Of a stretch of DNA of 64,000 bases, positions 16,298 through 24,886 are shown one piece after another. The notes below the pieces were generated by a model. That model searched no databases. It was not told the origin of the DNA and was given only the letters and a program-made list of their open reading frames with translations. Each line of letters opens with the position of its first letter. Positions within the stretch are counted from its first letter, which is position 1. A program made the translations under genes and the position numbers. The stretch is from JAFAGX01 sp035624215 (GTDB lineage: Bacteria > Acidobacteriota > Terriglobia > Terriglobales > Acidobacteriaceae). The DNA lies in assembly GCA_035624215.1 (NCBI GenBank), contig DASPRY010000191.1:18398-82397 (forward strand), written 5' to 3'.

Positions 16298-17329
16298 ATG
16301 GATACGATGACGATTCTTACCTACCTGCTCGCAATATTGCTGGCTTCGACTGCTCCATCTGCTGCCCGAAACCCCGAACCAGTTGGCACTGAGAAGGAAG
16401 GCCGCTTTACTTTCATTCGCGAGTTTTCCTCGCCCGAGGATGTCAAAGGGATTTCACATCCCATCCTGAACAAGACGATCGATATCATCGCCGGCCCAAA
16501 GGACCCCTCGACGCAGCCTCCCAGCATGTTGCAGCAGCCGTATGCTGTTACAACCGATTCGAACCACCGCATTTTCGTTACCGATATCACTGCAGGATTG
16601 GTGCACGTTTTCGACTTCACCAATCACAAATACTGGCTTCTTGGCGCCGGCAATCACCTCCGCGCCCCGTTAGGTATCGCCACTGACCGAGAAGGCAATG
16701 TCTATGTAAGCGACAGTATCTTACGCGAAGTCTTCATTTACGACCCCAAAGGCAAGTTCATACGCTACTTAAAAAAGCCTCGCGGAGAGGAGTCTTACTT
16801 CGACGGTCCCCGAGGCATCGCAGTCAATCCTGTCACAGGGCACATCTACGTCTGTGACACACCTCGTCACATGGTTATCGTTCTGAACAAGAAAGGTCAT
16901 GTGATCGCTAGTCTTGGTAAGCGTGGCGGCGGGACTGGACCGGGGGATTTTAACCATCCCACTCAGGTCGTCGCGAACTCGGGTGAAATTCTGGTGCTGG
17001 ATTCAGGCAATTTCCGGCTGCAAATCTTAAATCAGCAAGGACGTTTTCAAAGGGAGATCCACCTGGCAAATGTTGGTCATGGTGCCGGACTTGCTGTGGA
17101 TGGCGCGGGAAATATTTACTTAACGGATCCAGAGCTCAACAACCTCCAGGTTTTCAGCCGGGATGATCAGCCGGTTTACATCTTCGGAGAGACTGGGACA
17201 GGGGCAGGGCAGTTCAACAGATTATCGGGTGCCTGGGTAGATTCAGGGCACTGCCTTTACCTTGTGGATACAAACAACAAACGCGTGCAGGTATTTCAAA
17301 TCGCTGGACTAAGTGCGGGAGGTTGCTAG
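16298..17329 (+). CDS. Secreted six-bladed NHL-repeat protein (copy 3)
   Basis: The 343-residue protein has an N-terminal hydrophobic signal (TILTYLLAILLASTAPSAA) and six NHL units, for example IATDREGNVYVSDSILREVF and LAVDGAGNIYLTDPELNNLQ. The pre-propeller stretch FTFIREFSSPEDVKG matches the same place in copy 2. ATG 16298 follows an AGAGGGC-like ribosome site. It is followed after 189 bases by copy 4 on the same strand. Such propellers often act as docking platforms; partner unknown. Confidence 0.82.
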   Translation: MDTMTILTYLLAILLASTAPSAARNPEPVGTEKEGRFTFIREFSSPEDVKGISHPILNKTIDIIAGPKDPSTQPPSMLQQPYAVTTDSNHRIFVTDITAGLVHVFDFTNHKYWLLGAGNHLRAPLGIATDREGNVYVSDSILREVFIYDPKGKFIRYLKKPRGEESYFDGPRGIAVNPVTGHIYVCDTPRHMVIVLNKKGHVIASLGKRGGGTGPGDFNHPTQVVANSGEILVLDSGNFRLQILNQQGRFQREIHLANVGHGAGLAVDGAGNIYLTDPELNNLQVFSRDDQPVYIFGETGTGAGQFNRLSGAWVDSGHCLYLVDTNNKRVQVFQIAGLSAGGC

Positions 17330-17518
17330 TCAAGTTCAGTTCCGATTCGCAAGGGGGGCTGTAAGCGCAAAACCATTTCCCAGTCAACCCGTCATTCGAC
17401 AATAGTCGACTCAGGTTCGCAGAGCTCCTCTGCTGCATCAAAGGACTGGTAGGTCTCGCAGGATACTCACGCTTCTGTTCGATGCATCCAACTAAGTAGC
17501 GCTCAGGAGGCGACCGCC

Positions 17519-18523
17519 ATGCGTAGACTACATGCCGCGGCGGGCGTCGCCGTGCTGCTGTTCTTCGCTTTCATAATTCAAAGCAGCAAAGCGTGGGGCG
17601 GCAACGACGCACCGCACGATCAAGTTCAATCTTCGCATTTCTCGTCGCTTAGAACGTACGCTCCAAGGGCGTTCCAGCAATCGTTGCTGGATCGCTTGTC
17701 CGGCGGCCTTGCCCAGGGGATCCCCTTTCGAATGGCCGTCGATTCTCAGGGAAGAATATTAGTGACCGATCCTGCCCTATCGGTTGTGCATGTGTTCGAC
17801 ACCAAGCAGGGAAAGCGTTGGCAGATCAAAGGTGATCGCCGCCATCGCCTGAGTGCGCCTGCGTATATCGCAGTAGATGTGGACGACAACATCTACCTGA
17901 CCGAACTGGGGCGGTCTGTTGTCTTTGTTCTTCAGCCCAATGGCCATTTTCTGCGGACGATCGGCGGAGGCATATTAAGGCTGCCGACAGGCATCTGGGT
18001 TGACAAGGATAACCACAGGCTTTACGTAGCCGACTGGATCAGGGACGAGATCCAGGAGTTCGATCTGGAAGGTAGGCCGTTGCAGGTGTTCGGAAGCTTT
18101 GGTGCCGCACCGGGACAACTGCTTCACCCGCTTGACATTGTCCTGCATCGCAACACTCTCGTCGTTTTGGATGCCGGCAATCGTCGCTTTGAGTTGTTTG
18201 ACTTGCAAGGGAAAGTTCGCGGCATGTGGCCGTATGGACCCGACCGGACGCCGGTCGGGTTGGCATGCGATGCCGCCGGCAATCTGTATTACGCTGACCT
18301 GGATTCCGGTGGATTGATTGCGATGGACTCGCAGGGTAAGGTGTTAGCTGGTTTCGGCCAGCGGCCGTTCGGCCTTTGGATACCGCGGTCGTCCGCTGAA
18401 CCAAATTTCATGAGCGTTGCACTCGACCCGCTAGGCAAAATCTTCGCACTTCGTCGGACACTCGAAGTGGAGGTTGTGGAACTCATCTCCGATACCGTCG
18501 GTGCCGGTACGCGGGTTCCATGA
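17519..18523 (+). CDS. Secreted six-bladed NHL-repeat protein (copy 4)
   Basis: A signal-bearing (VAVLLFFAFIIQSSKAWG) 334-residue propeller with six NHL units, the last ones degenerate (VALDPLGKIFALRRTLEVEV). A strong CAGGAGG stands before ATG 17519. Its TGA stop overlaps the ATG of a small 4Fe-4S protein (ATGA at 18520), so the propeller and the iron-sulfur protein are coupled in translation. This ties the NHL family in this locus to redox function more firmly than adjacency alone. Confidence 0.8.
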   Translation: MRRLHAAAGVAVLLFFAFIIQSSKAWGGNDAPHDQVQSSHFSSLRTYAPRAFQQSLLDRLSGGLAQGIPFRMAVDSQGRILVTDPALSVVHVFDTKQGKRWQIKGDRRHRLSAPAYIAVDVDDNIYLTELGRSVVFVLQPNGHFLRTIGGGILRLPTGIWVDKDNHRLYVADWIRDEIQEFDLEGRPLQVFGSFGAAPGQLLHPLDIVLHRNTLVVLDAGNRRFELFDLQGKVRGMWPYGPDRTPVGLACDAAGNLYYADLDSGGLIAMDSQGKVLAGFGQRPFGLWIPRSSAEPNFMSVALDPLGKIFALRRTLEVEVVELISDTVGAGTRVP

Positions 18524-18723
18524 GCTACTGCATGGCATCCAGCGCAAAAATAAAGGCAGGTCAACGCGTTCTCTCCACAGAATGCATTTTCTGCCAGACC
18601 TGCACCAACGTGTGCCCGACATCAGCATTGACGGCTTCGTGGGGATTGGACATCGGCGGGAGGGAAAGGTTGCAGCAACGCAACAGTCGTTTTTCTGTTG
18701 GAGACCGGCCACATCATCGATGA
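18520..18723 (+). CDS. 67-residue single-cluster 4Fe-4S protein
   Basis: The short product has the classic motif CIFCQTCTNVCP, with cysteines at 22, 25, 28 and 32 and a proline after the last, able to bind one [4Fe-4S] cluster. The text around it (KIKAGQRVLSTECIFCQTC) resembles the cytoplasmic C-terminal part of NapH/NosR-type membrane ferredoxins, but the membrane helices are missing. The start overlaps the stop of the NHL gene (ATGA) and its stop overlaps the start of the N-acetyltransferase gene (again ATGA). This argues that it is translated rather than a chance frame. It has no signal peptide, so it should stay in the cytoplasm. It may be a remnant of a longer ferredoxin or a true small redox protein. 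Confidence 0.62.
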   Translation: MSYCMASSAKIKAGQRVLSTECIFCQTCTNVCPTSALTASWGLDIGGRERLQQRNSRFSVGDRPHHR

Positions 18724-19577
18724 GCATGGTAATCTTCTCGATGATGCAGGTTGCTGGCGCGCCACTACCCCGGGACCTTATCGCCCGGTACCTAGCGATT
18801 TTGGAGGTGGCTCGGGTGGATCCTGGCTTGGGAGCTCTTCGCGACTTGGTGGCCGCCCATCTCACTCGCATTCCCTTCGAGAATATCTCCAAGCTCTACT
18901 ACCGCAAACGCCTCGGTCTGGTGGGCCTGCCTGACATCCACCTCTATCTGGAGGGAATCGAGAAACACCATTTTGGCGGTACCTGCTATTCCAATAACTA
19001 CCACTTTCACCTGTTACTGCGGAGCCTAGGATACGAAGCAAGGTTGTGTGCCGCAGGCATGAATACCCCAGAGGTTCACGCAGTGAACATGATTCTGATT
19101 GACGGACGGGAGTACTTGGCAGACACGGGTTACGCTGCTCCGTTGCTGGAACCAATTCCTCGCGACCTTGAGACTGACTACGAAATCAAGTTGGGCAGGG
19201 ACCGTTATGTGCTCAAGCCCCAAGATGCGAATGGCTGTTCGCGCCTCGAACTCTATCGTGACGGAGCCTTGCGCCACGGTTATTTAGCGAAGCCCGCGGC
19301 CAGGAAGATTGAGGATTTCAGCAAGGTAATTGCTGGGTCGTTCGCGGCGAACGCAACTTTCATGAATTCGATTCTGCTGGCGCGATTCTATCCCAGTCGC
19401 TCTGTCGTCATTCACAACCTGACTTTGATTGAATCAGACAAGGACAAATCGAACGTGCACGCGTTGGCTAGTCGTGACGAATTGATTGCCGCAATTGAAC
19501 AGCACTTTGGTATGCCGCAAGATATTGTCAGTGAAGCGGTCCATGGACTCGGCGTTTTGCAGGACGCCTGGAACTGA
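18720..19577 (+). CDS. nat: Arylamine N-acetyltransferase
   Basis: NAT enzymes move an acetyl group from acetyl-CoA to aromatic amines or hydrazines through a Cys-His-Asp triad. Here the triad is Cys89 in GGTCYSNN, His120 in EVHAVNMI and Asp135 in YLADTGY. The length of 285 residues fits the family. ATG 18720 overlaps the stop of the small ferredoxin gene; in-frame text further upstream belongs to other genes. The usual RGGxCxEN is altered to FGGTCYSNN, so substrate choice may differ. A link with electron transfer, for example acetylating a quinone-like or aromatic-amine metabolite, is only suggested by the gene coupling. Confidence 0.83.
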   Translation: MSMVIFSMMQVAGAPLPRDLIARYLAILEVARVDPGLGALRDLVAAHLTRIPFENISKLYYRKRLGLVGLPDIHLYLEGIEKHHFGGTCYSNNYHFHLLLRSLGYEARLCAAGMNTPEVHAVNMILIDGREYLADTGYAAPLLEPIPRDLETDYEIKLGRDRYVLKPQDANGCSRLELYRDGALRHGYLAKPAARKIEDFSKVIAGSFAANATFMNSILLARFYPSRSVVIHNLTLIESDKDKSNVHALASRDELIAAIEQHFGMPQDIVSEAVHGLGVLQDAWN

Positions 19578-19667
19578 ACGTCATCGTAATTAGCGCTATC
19601 ACCCAATTGGCGTAACATCGCGATTACACTCCTTGACCCGAACCCGGGGTTAATGAGATGGTCCGCC

Positions 19668-20805
19668 GCCGAGTACGATAACTCGGCAGTTCACATCAGG
19701 AGGATCATCTATGCACATCGCATCAATCGGCATCGATCTAGGCAAGACCACCTTTCACCTGGTTGCGCTGGGAGAACACAGCAAGATTCTGCTACGTAAG
19801 AAGTTCTCACGCACGCAATTGCTGGCCTACACCGCGAACCTACCTGCCTCACTCATCGGGCTGGAGGCTTGTGCTGGAGCGCACTTTCTGGGCGCCGCGC
19901 TGCGCGAACAAGGTCACGAGGTGCGATTGATCCCGGCGCAGTTTGTGAAACCCTATCGCAAGTCCAACAAAAACGACTTCCTCGATGCCGAAGCCATCGC
20001 CGAAGCCGTGACCAAGCAGAACATGCGTTTTGCGCAGATCAAGACCCAGGAACAGTTGGACTGGCAGGCCTTGCACCGTGTGCGGGATCGACTGGTGCAG
20101 CGTCGCACCGCTCTCATCAACGAGATTCGCGGGTTCCTGCTGGAACGCGGCATCACCTTTGCGGCTCAGCCCATCCACTTGCGCAAGAACCTCCCCGGAG
20201 TCATCGAAGACGCCGAACAGAATCTGAGCCCGCGACTGCGCTGGCTGCTGGATCGCATGTGGCAAGAGTGGAAGCAGATCGAGACCGACGTGCAGGCGAT
20301 CACTGATGAGATTGAACGGATCAGTAATGAAGATCCACGCTGCCGGCAACTCCGGCAGATCCCAGGCTTCGGTCCGCTGATTTCTACCGCCACCGTGGCT
20401 GCTATCGGCAACGGCGCTGCCTTTCGTCGCGGACGCGACTTCGCGGCCTGGATTGGGGTGGTGCCACGACAGCACTCTACCGGTGGCAAGCAGAAACTGT
20501 ACGGCATCAGCAAGCGCGGTAACGTCTATCTGCGTCGCATGCTGATCCACGGTGCCCGCGCGGTCCTGTTCCGCGTCAAGCACGACACCGGAGGATTCGG
20601 GCAGTGGGTGCAGCGGCTGGCGCAGCGTGCTCCGCGCAACAAGGTCGTGGTAGCGATCGCCAACAAGCTAGCGCGCATCGCCTGGGCCGTGCTATCCAGT
20701 GGCCAAGACTATCGCCATCAGCCGCTGCAGCAACCCGCAGCCGCTTGATGGCCGTGGAAAAGTCGCTGCGCTTGGGAAAGCACAAGACGCTTTCCACTTT
20801 TCCAC
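19668..20805 (+). mobile_element. IS110-family insertion element, ends not defined
   Basis: The span covers an IS110-type transposase and the hairpins on each side: GCCGAGT/ACTCGGC at 19668-19687 (loop ACGATA) and the larger stem at 20754-20805. IS110 elements lack terminal inverted repeats, so the true ends cannot be fixed from one copy. No interrupted gene is evident at either side. Confidence 0.55.
19711..20748 (+). CDS. IS110-family transposase (DEDD, Transposase_20)
   Basis: The 345-residue enzyme starts with the RuvC-like DEDD domain: GIDLGK (Asp9), LIGLEACAG (Glu) and KNDFLDAEAIAEA with two Asp residues. It ends with the Transposase_20 domain (QIPGFGPLISTATVAAIGNG, AWIGVVPRQHSTGGK, RRMLIHGARAV), which holds the catalytic serine region. 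It appears intact. AGGAGGATC precedes ATG 19711. Members of this family recombine DNA guided by a structured RNA made from a non-coding end of the element. Confidence 0.93.
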   Translation: MHIASIGIDLGKTTFHLVALGEHSKILLRKKFSRTQLLAYTANLPASLIGLEACAGAHFLGAALREQGHEVRLIPAQFVKPYRKSNKNDFLDAEAIAEAVTKQNMRFAQIKTQEQLDWQALHRVRDRLVQRRTALINEIRGFLLERGITFAAQPIHLRKNLPGVIEDAEQNLSPRLRWLLDRMWQEWKQIETDVQAITDEIERISNEDPRCRQLRQIPGFGPLISTATVAAIGNGAAFRRGRDFAAWIGVVPRQHSTGGKQKLYGISKRGNVYLRRMLIHGARAVLFRVKHDTGGFGQWVQRLAQRAPRNKVVVAIANKLARIAWAVLSSGQDYRHQPLQQPAAA

Positions 20806-21197
20806 CGCTGCGACGACGGAGGTTAGAGAGAGTTCTACCAACGTCTGCTGAGGAGAGAAGGAGACGAGAAGAACAGCCCAATGGCGTGCCGGAAAACCTG
20901 AGCACTCAAATGCGTCCCTGGTGACCGAGGGATTTTGAAGGACCGACACGCGCGGATCATCATCGAGTGCCCGGAGAACATTCTCCACTAAGAGGCCGGA
21001 TACATTTACGCGGACTGTCCCTTCGCTCAACTTCAATCCTCTTGCAGTCCGGCGGCGGACCATACATTGAGTGCGATCGCCGGGCCGGTCTTGTCACTCG
21101 CGTTCATTTGCACTCGAGGAATCTGATGCCTGGCCTGCGAAGCGAACTCCCCTCTTATTCCTGCTGAACAACCGCTTATAATGAGCGCTTAGGCAGC
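20749..21197 (+). other. Non-coding flank downstream of the IS110 transposase
   Basis: No gene is seen in these 449 bases. GTGGAAAAGT (20754-20763) pairs perfectly with ACTTTTCCAC (20796-20805), and inside it GGAAAGC (20775-20781) pairs with GCTTTCC (20789-20795). This makes one tall stem with a one-sided 11-base bulge. It may belong to the element's non-coding end or bridge-type RNA, or be a transcription terminator. The rest, from 20810 on, shows nothing clear. Confidence 0.45.
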
Positions 21198-23453
21198 ATG
21201 ACGATTTTGAAAACAGACCCGGAATATGCAGCCTCCACGAGCCGGAAAAAAGTCATTATCCCGGTAGCCATCGGCCTGGTTCTGCTCTTCGGAGTGTTGT
21301 TTGCGCTGACCTCTTTCGACCTGCCCCAGGCGCTGAATCCCGACACCAATCAGCAACTGCTGCTCTTTGCATTCTTGGCAGTAGTGATTTTTGTTCTTTT
21401 CCTTGTCCTGACTTTCATCCTGGTCCGCAACGTTTTGAAGCTGTTTGCCGAAAAACGGCTGGGAGTACTGGGATCGAAGTTTCGCACGCGCCTGCTGGTG
21501 GGCAGCCTGCTGCTTTCGTTTTTGCCAGTTATCGGCATGTTTTTTTTCGCATACGTGCTGATGAACCGTTCCATCGACAAATGGTTTTCTACGCCGGTTG
21601 AAGAAGTGCGTCGCGACACGGCAACCATTACTTCACTGCTTACCGAGTATGCCGCTCGCAATGCGCAGGCCGAAGCCGCGTCCATCGCTTCCTCGCCCGC
21701 GACCCACCGTGCCTTCGACGATAACGACAATTCGGCTATTGTCGATCAACTCCGCCGCCATCAGGACACACTGCAGGGGGGCTTTGCCGTCGCCTTGCAG
21801 AACGGCGACGTCCGAGGGAGTTTCGCCGCTCCCGCCGAATGGTCCGCGCTGAGAGCCAAACTTCCGGTTCAAGAGCCGCAATCAATAACGCCGCAGCTTC
21901 TGGAGTGGGGTGAGACCGAATACGTTGTGGCTTCTTCGTCGGTAGGCGAGCACGGCGAGATTTTGGTGGCTATGCCCCTGCCCGGCAAATTTTCCCAGAC
22001 CGTTAAGCAGATTCAAGGCAGCCAGCAGCGCTATTTCGAACTGGCCCGTGCGCGCCGGTTGGTCCGGCGCACCTACATGGAAGTGCTGCTTTTGCTCACA
22101 GTGGTCGTGCTCTTCGCCGCCACTTGGCTGGCCTTGTTTCTCTCCAAGCTGGTCACTCGCCCCGTGGCTGCGCTCGCTGAAGCTACCCAGGAGATTTCCC
22201 GGGGCCGGTTTGACTATCGCATCGAAGTCCATGGCGCCGACGAAATCGGTGATCTGGTGCGCTCATTTAATCAAATGGCCGAAGAGCTGGAATCCAGCCG
22301 TCGACAGATTGAAGCCGCCAGCCACGACTTAAGCCTGGCCAACATTGAACTGGAACAGCGCCGCCGCCACATTGAGACCATCCTGGAGAGCATTCCCAAT
22401 GGCGTGCTGTCGTTGAACGCCGAGCGCCGCGTCACCCACGCCAACAATGCCCTGCTTCGGCTGTTCCACCCCAGCGGCACCGAGGCCGGCGTTCCGAGCG
22501 TGATGATCGGCGCCTCGCTCCACGAAATATTCAGCCCTGACATCGTAGAAAATCTCGAATCCCTGTTGCGGCGAGCCGACCGAATGGGGACCACGACCAC
22601 CCAGATGGAGATGACTTTCGAGCGCACCCCGTTGAACGTGGCCATTACCGTCGCAACTCTCAAACACGATGACCAGTCCCTGGGATATGTCTTGGTCTTT
22701 GAGGATTTGTCGGAGTTGCTGAAGGCGCAAAAACAGGCAGCCTGGCGCGAGGTCGCCCGCCGTGTGGCTCATGAGATCAAGAATCCGCTGACTCCGATTG
22801 CGCTTTCCGCCGAACGCATTCGGCGGCATTTGCAGCGCGGTACGCGCCCCGACGCGGCTTCGTTACACGTAGTGCAGAGCTGTGCCGATACCATTGCCAG
22901 CGCCGTGGAAACCGTGCGCACCTTGGTCGATGAATTTGCCACCTTGGCCCGCTTCCCCACGGCTCGGCCGAAGCCGGCAAGAATCAACAGCATCGTGGAA
23001 AATGCGCTCGCCATGTTCGATGGACGGCTGGAAAAAATTCGCATTCGCAAGTCGTTAGCCCCGGACTTGCCCGAGGTGATGGCTGACCCAGAAGCCATTA
23101 AGCGCGCCCTGGCTAACCTGCTCGATAATGCCGCGGAAGCCATGCAGCAGGCCATGTTCCGCGAGATTCAGATCTCAACCGCCTCCGTCCCCGGCCGCGA
23201 TTGCGTCGAAATCACCGTTGCCGACACCGGACACGGTGTGACCCAGGAACTCAAAGAGCGTCTCTTCCTGCCCTACTTTTCCACCAAGAAACGTGGTACC
23301 GGCCTCGGCCTGGCCATTGTGAGCCGCATCATTGAGGACCACCACGGATCGATTCGGGTGGAAGAGAACCGGCCGGTGGGCGCGAAATTCATCGTGGAGT
23401 TGCCGGTGGTGCCGGATTCCGTTGGCGCATCCGCTGTCAATCAGCATGCCTAA
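21198..23453 (+). CDS. NtrY-like membrane sensor histidine kinase
   Basis: 751 residues. Two N-terminal membrane segments and a third (LLLLTVVVLFAATWLALFL) near residue 300 flank an extracytoplasmic region. HAMP (TRPVAALAEATQEISRGRFD) and a PAS-like domain follow. The HisKA site is RRVAHEIKNPLTPIAL, and the ATPase boxes are LANLLDNAAEAM, VADTGHGV and GTGLGLAIV. All catalytic boxes look intact. The gene ends inside the start of the response regulator at 23446, so the pair is coupled. In the NtrY/NtrX family such pairs tune nitrogen, redox or envelope responses; the signal here is unknown. ATG 21198 has only a weak AGG before it. Confidence 0.85.
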   Translation: MTILKTDPEYAASTSRKKVIIPVAIGLVLLFGVLFALTSFDLPQALNPDTNQQLLLFAFLAVVIFVLFLVLTFILVRNVLKLFAEKRLGVLGSKFRTRLLVGSLLLSFLPVIGMFFFAYVLMNRSIDKWFSTPVEEVRRDTATITSLLTEYAARNAQAEAASIASSPATHRAFDDNDNSAIVDQLRRHQDTLQGGFAVALQNGDVRGSFAAPAEWSALRAKLPVQEPQSITPQLLEWGETEYVVASSSVGEHGEILVAMPLPGKFSQTVKQIQGSQQRYFELARARRLVRRTYMEVLLLLTVVVLFAATWLALFLSKLVTRPVAALAEATQEISRGRFDYRIEVHGADEIGDLVRSFNQMAEELESSRRQIEAASHDLSLANIELEQRRRHIETILESIPNGVLSLNAERRVTHANNALLRLFHPSGTEAGVPSVMIGASLHEIFSPDIVENLESLLRRADRMGTTTTQMEMTFERTPLNVAITVATLKHDDQSLGYVLVFEDLSELLKAQKQAAWREVARRVAHEIKNPLTPIALSAERIRRHLQRGTRPDAASLHVVQSCADTIASAVETVRTLVDEFATLARFPTARPKPARINSIVENALAMFDGRLEKIRIRKSLAPDLPEVMADPEAIKRALANLLDNAAEAMQQAMFREIQISTASVPGRDCVEITVADTGHGVTQELKERLFLPYFSTKKRGTGLGLAIVSRIIEDHHGSIRVEENRPVGAKFIVELPVVPDSVGASAVNQHA

Positions 23454-24801
23454 CATTCTCATCGTAGACGACGAAGCCAGCATCCGCCGCTCCCTCAAGG
23501 GAGTGCTTGAGGACGAGGGTTACAGTGCCAGCGGCGCGGAAAGTGGCGAAGCATGCCTGGACAGCCTCAAGAAGCACAATTTTGACGTGGTGCTGCTGGA
23601 TATCTGGTTGCCGGGCATCGATGGCCTCGATACCTTGCAGAAGATTCGCGAAATGGAAGCCGCACCCGAGGTCATCATGATCTCAGGCCACGGCACCATT
23701 GAAACTGCTGTCCGCGCAACCAAGCTCGGGGCCTACGATTTTCTTGAGAAACCCCTCTCCATCGATAAGACTCTCATTCTGGTCAAGAACGCCATCGACG
23801 CCAAACGTTTGCGTGAAGAAAACCGCGATCTCAAAAAACAACTGATTCCTCGCGGCGTAATTATCGGCAACAGCGTGCCGATGAAAGCCCTGCGCCAGGA
23901 AATTCAGATCATGGCGCCGACCAACGGCCGCGTTCTCATCTTTGGTGAGTCTGGTACCGGCAAAGAGCTGGTGGCCCACGCCATTCATCTGCAGAGTGCG
24001 CGCAAAGATGAGATGTTCGTAGAAGTAAACTGCGCCGCCATTCCCGAAGATTTGATTGAGAGTGAACTGTTTGGCCACCGCCAGGGCGCTTTCCCCGGCG
24101 CTGCCGCCGATAAGGAAGGTACTTTCCAAAAAGCACACGGGGGAACGCTCTTTCTGGATGAAGTCGGAGATATGAGCCTCAAGACCCAGGCAAAGGTTCT
24201 GCGAACCCTGGAAGAGCAGCGCTTTGTGCCCGTCGGAAGCGACGAAGCCATCACCGTCGACGCGCGGGTGATTGCCTCCACCAACAAGGATCTGGAGGAG
24301 GAAATTTCCAAGGGAAATTTTCGCGAAGATTTGTTTTATCGCCTCAACGTGATTCCCTTCTCTGTTCCTCCACTGCGAGAGCGGAAAGAAGACATCCCTT
24401 TGCTGGCGCGCCATTTCCTGAAGGAGTTTTCCGTAACTTACGGACGGCGGTCGCGGGAGATTGCCGACGACGCCATTGACGTCTTAATGCGTTATTCCTG
24501 GCCGGGTAATGTGCGGGAGTTGCGTAACGTGATCGAGCGCATAGTTATCATGAACCCGACTACGGTTCGCTTTGAGCGCAAGCATTTGCCGCCGCTGGTT
24601 CATCGTGACGGCGCTCGTCGCCTCGCAGGAGCCGATTATTCCACTCTTCATGAGGCCCGCGCTGCCTACGAACGCGACTACATTTTGAAGAAATTGGATG
24701 AAAATCACGGCAACGTAAGCCGCACCGCTGAGGTGTTGGGGCTCGAACGCAGTCACCTTTACCGCAAGATGAAGAGCCTGGGAATTGCCGCCAAGGAGTA
24801 G
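23446..24801 (+). CDS. NtrX-like sigma54-type response regulator with GAFPGA loop
   Basis: 451 residues: receiver with Asp52 (VVLLDIWLPG), AAA+ domain with Walker A GESGTGKE (167-174) and GGTLFLDEVGDM, and a Fis-type helix-turn-helix at the end (GNVSRTAEVLGLERSHLYRK). The loop that normally reads GAFTGA and touches sigma54 reads GAFPGA (214-219; the Pro codon is CCC at 24094-24096). That change would be expected to weaken or stop sigma54 activation, so the protein may act as a plain DNA-binding regulator, as some NtrX-type proteins do. ATG 23446 overlaps the kinase stop by 8 bases. Confidence 0.86.
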   Translation: MPNILIVDDEASIRRSLKGVLEDEGYSASGAESGEACLDSLKKHNFDVVLLDIWLPGIDGLDTLQKIREMEAAPEVIMISGHGTIETAVRATKLGAYDFLEKPLSIDKTLILVKNAIDAKRLREENRDLKKQLIPRGVIIGNSVPMKALRQEIQIMAPTNGRVLIFGESGTGKELVAHAIHLQSARKDEMFVEVNCAAIPEDLIESELFGHRQGAFPGAAADKEGTFQKAHGGTLFLDEVGDMSLKTQAKVLRTLEEQRFVPVGSDEAITVDARVIASTNKDLEEEISKGNFREDLFYRLNVIPFSVPPLRERKEDIPLLARHFLKEFSVTYGRRSREIADDAIDVLMRYSWPGNVRELRNVIERIVIMNPTTVRFERKHLPPLVHRDGARRLAGADYSTLHEARAAYERDYILKKLDENHGNVSRTAEVLGLERSHLYRKMKSLGIAAKE

Positions 24802-24810
24802 CCCTTAGCC

Positions 24811-24886
24811 GTTTGTCCTTCGTCGTTCGGAACAGCACGCTTCCGCAAACACCCACTTTGAGTGCGAACGACGGATGACGAACGAC
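24811..24886. repeat. Inverted repeat between convergent ntrX-like and era genes
   Basis: CTTCGTCGTTCG on the left and CGAACGACGGATGACGAACG on the right form imperfect arms around about 35 bases. The right arm reaches the last codons of era. It may serve as a bidirectional terminator or be a copy of a dispersed palindrome. Confidence 0.45.
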
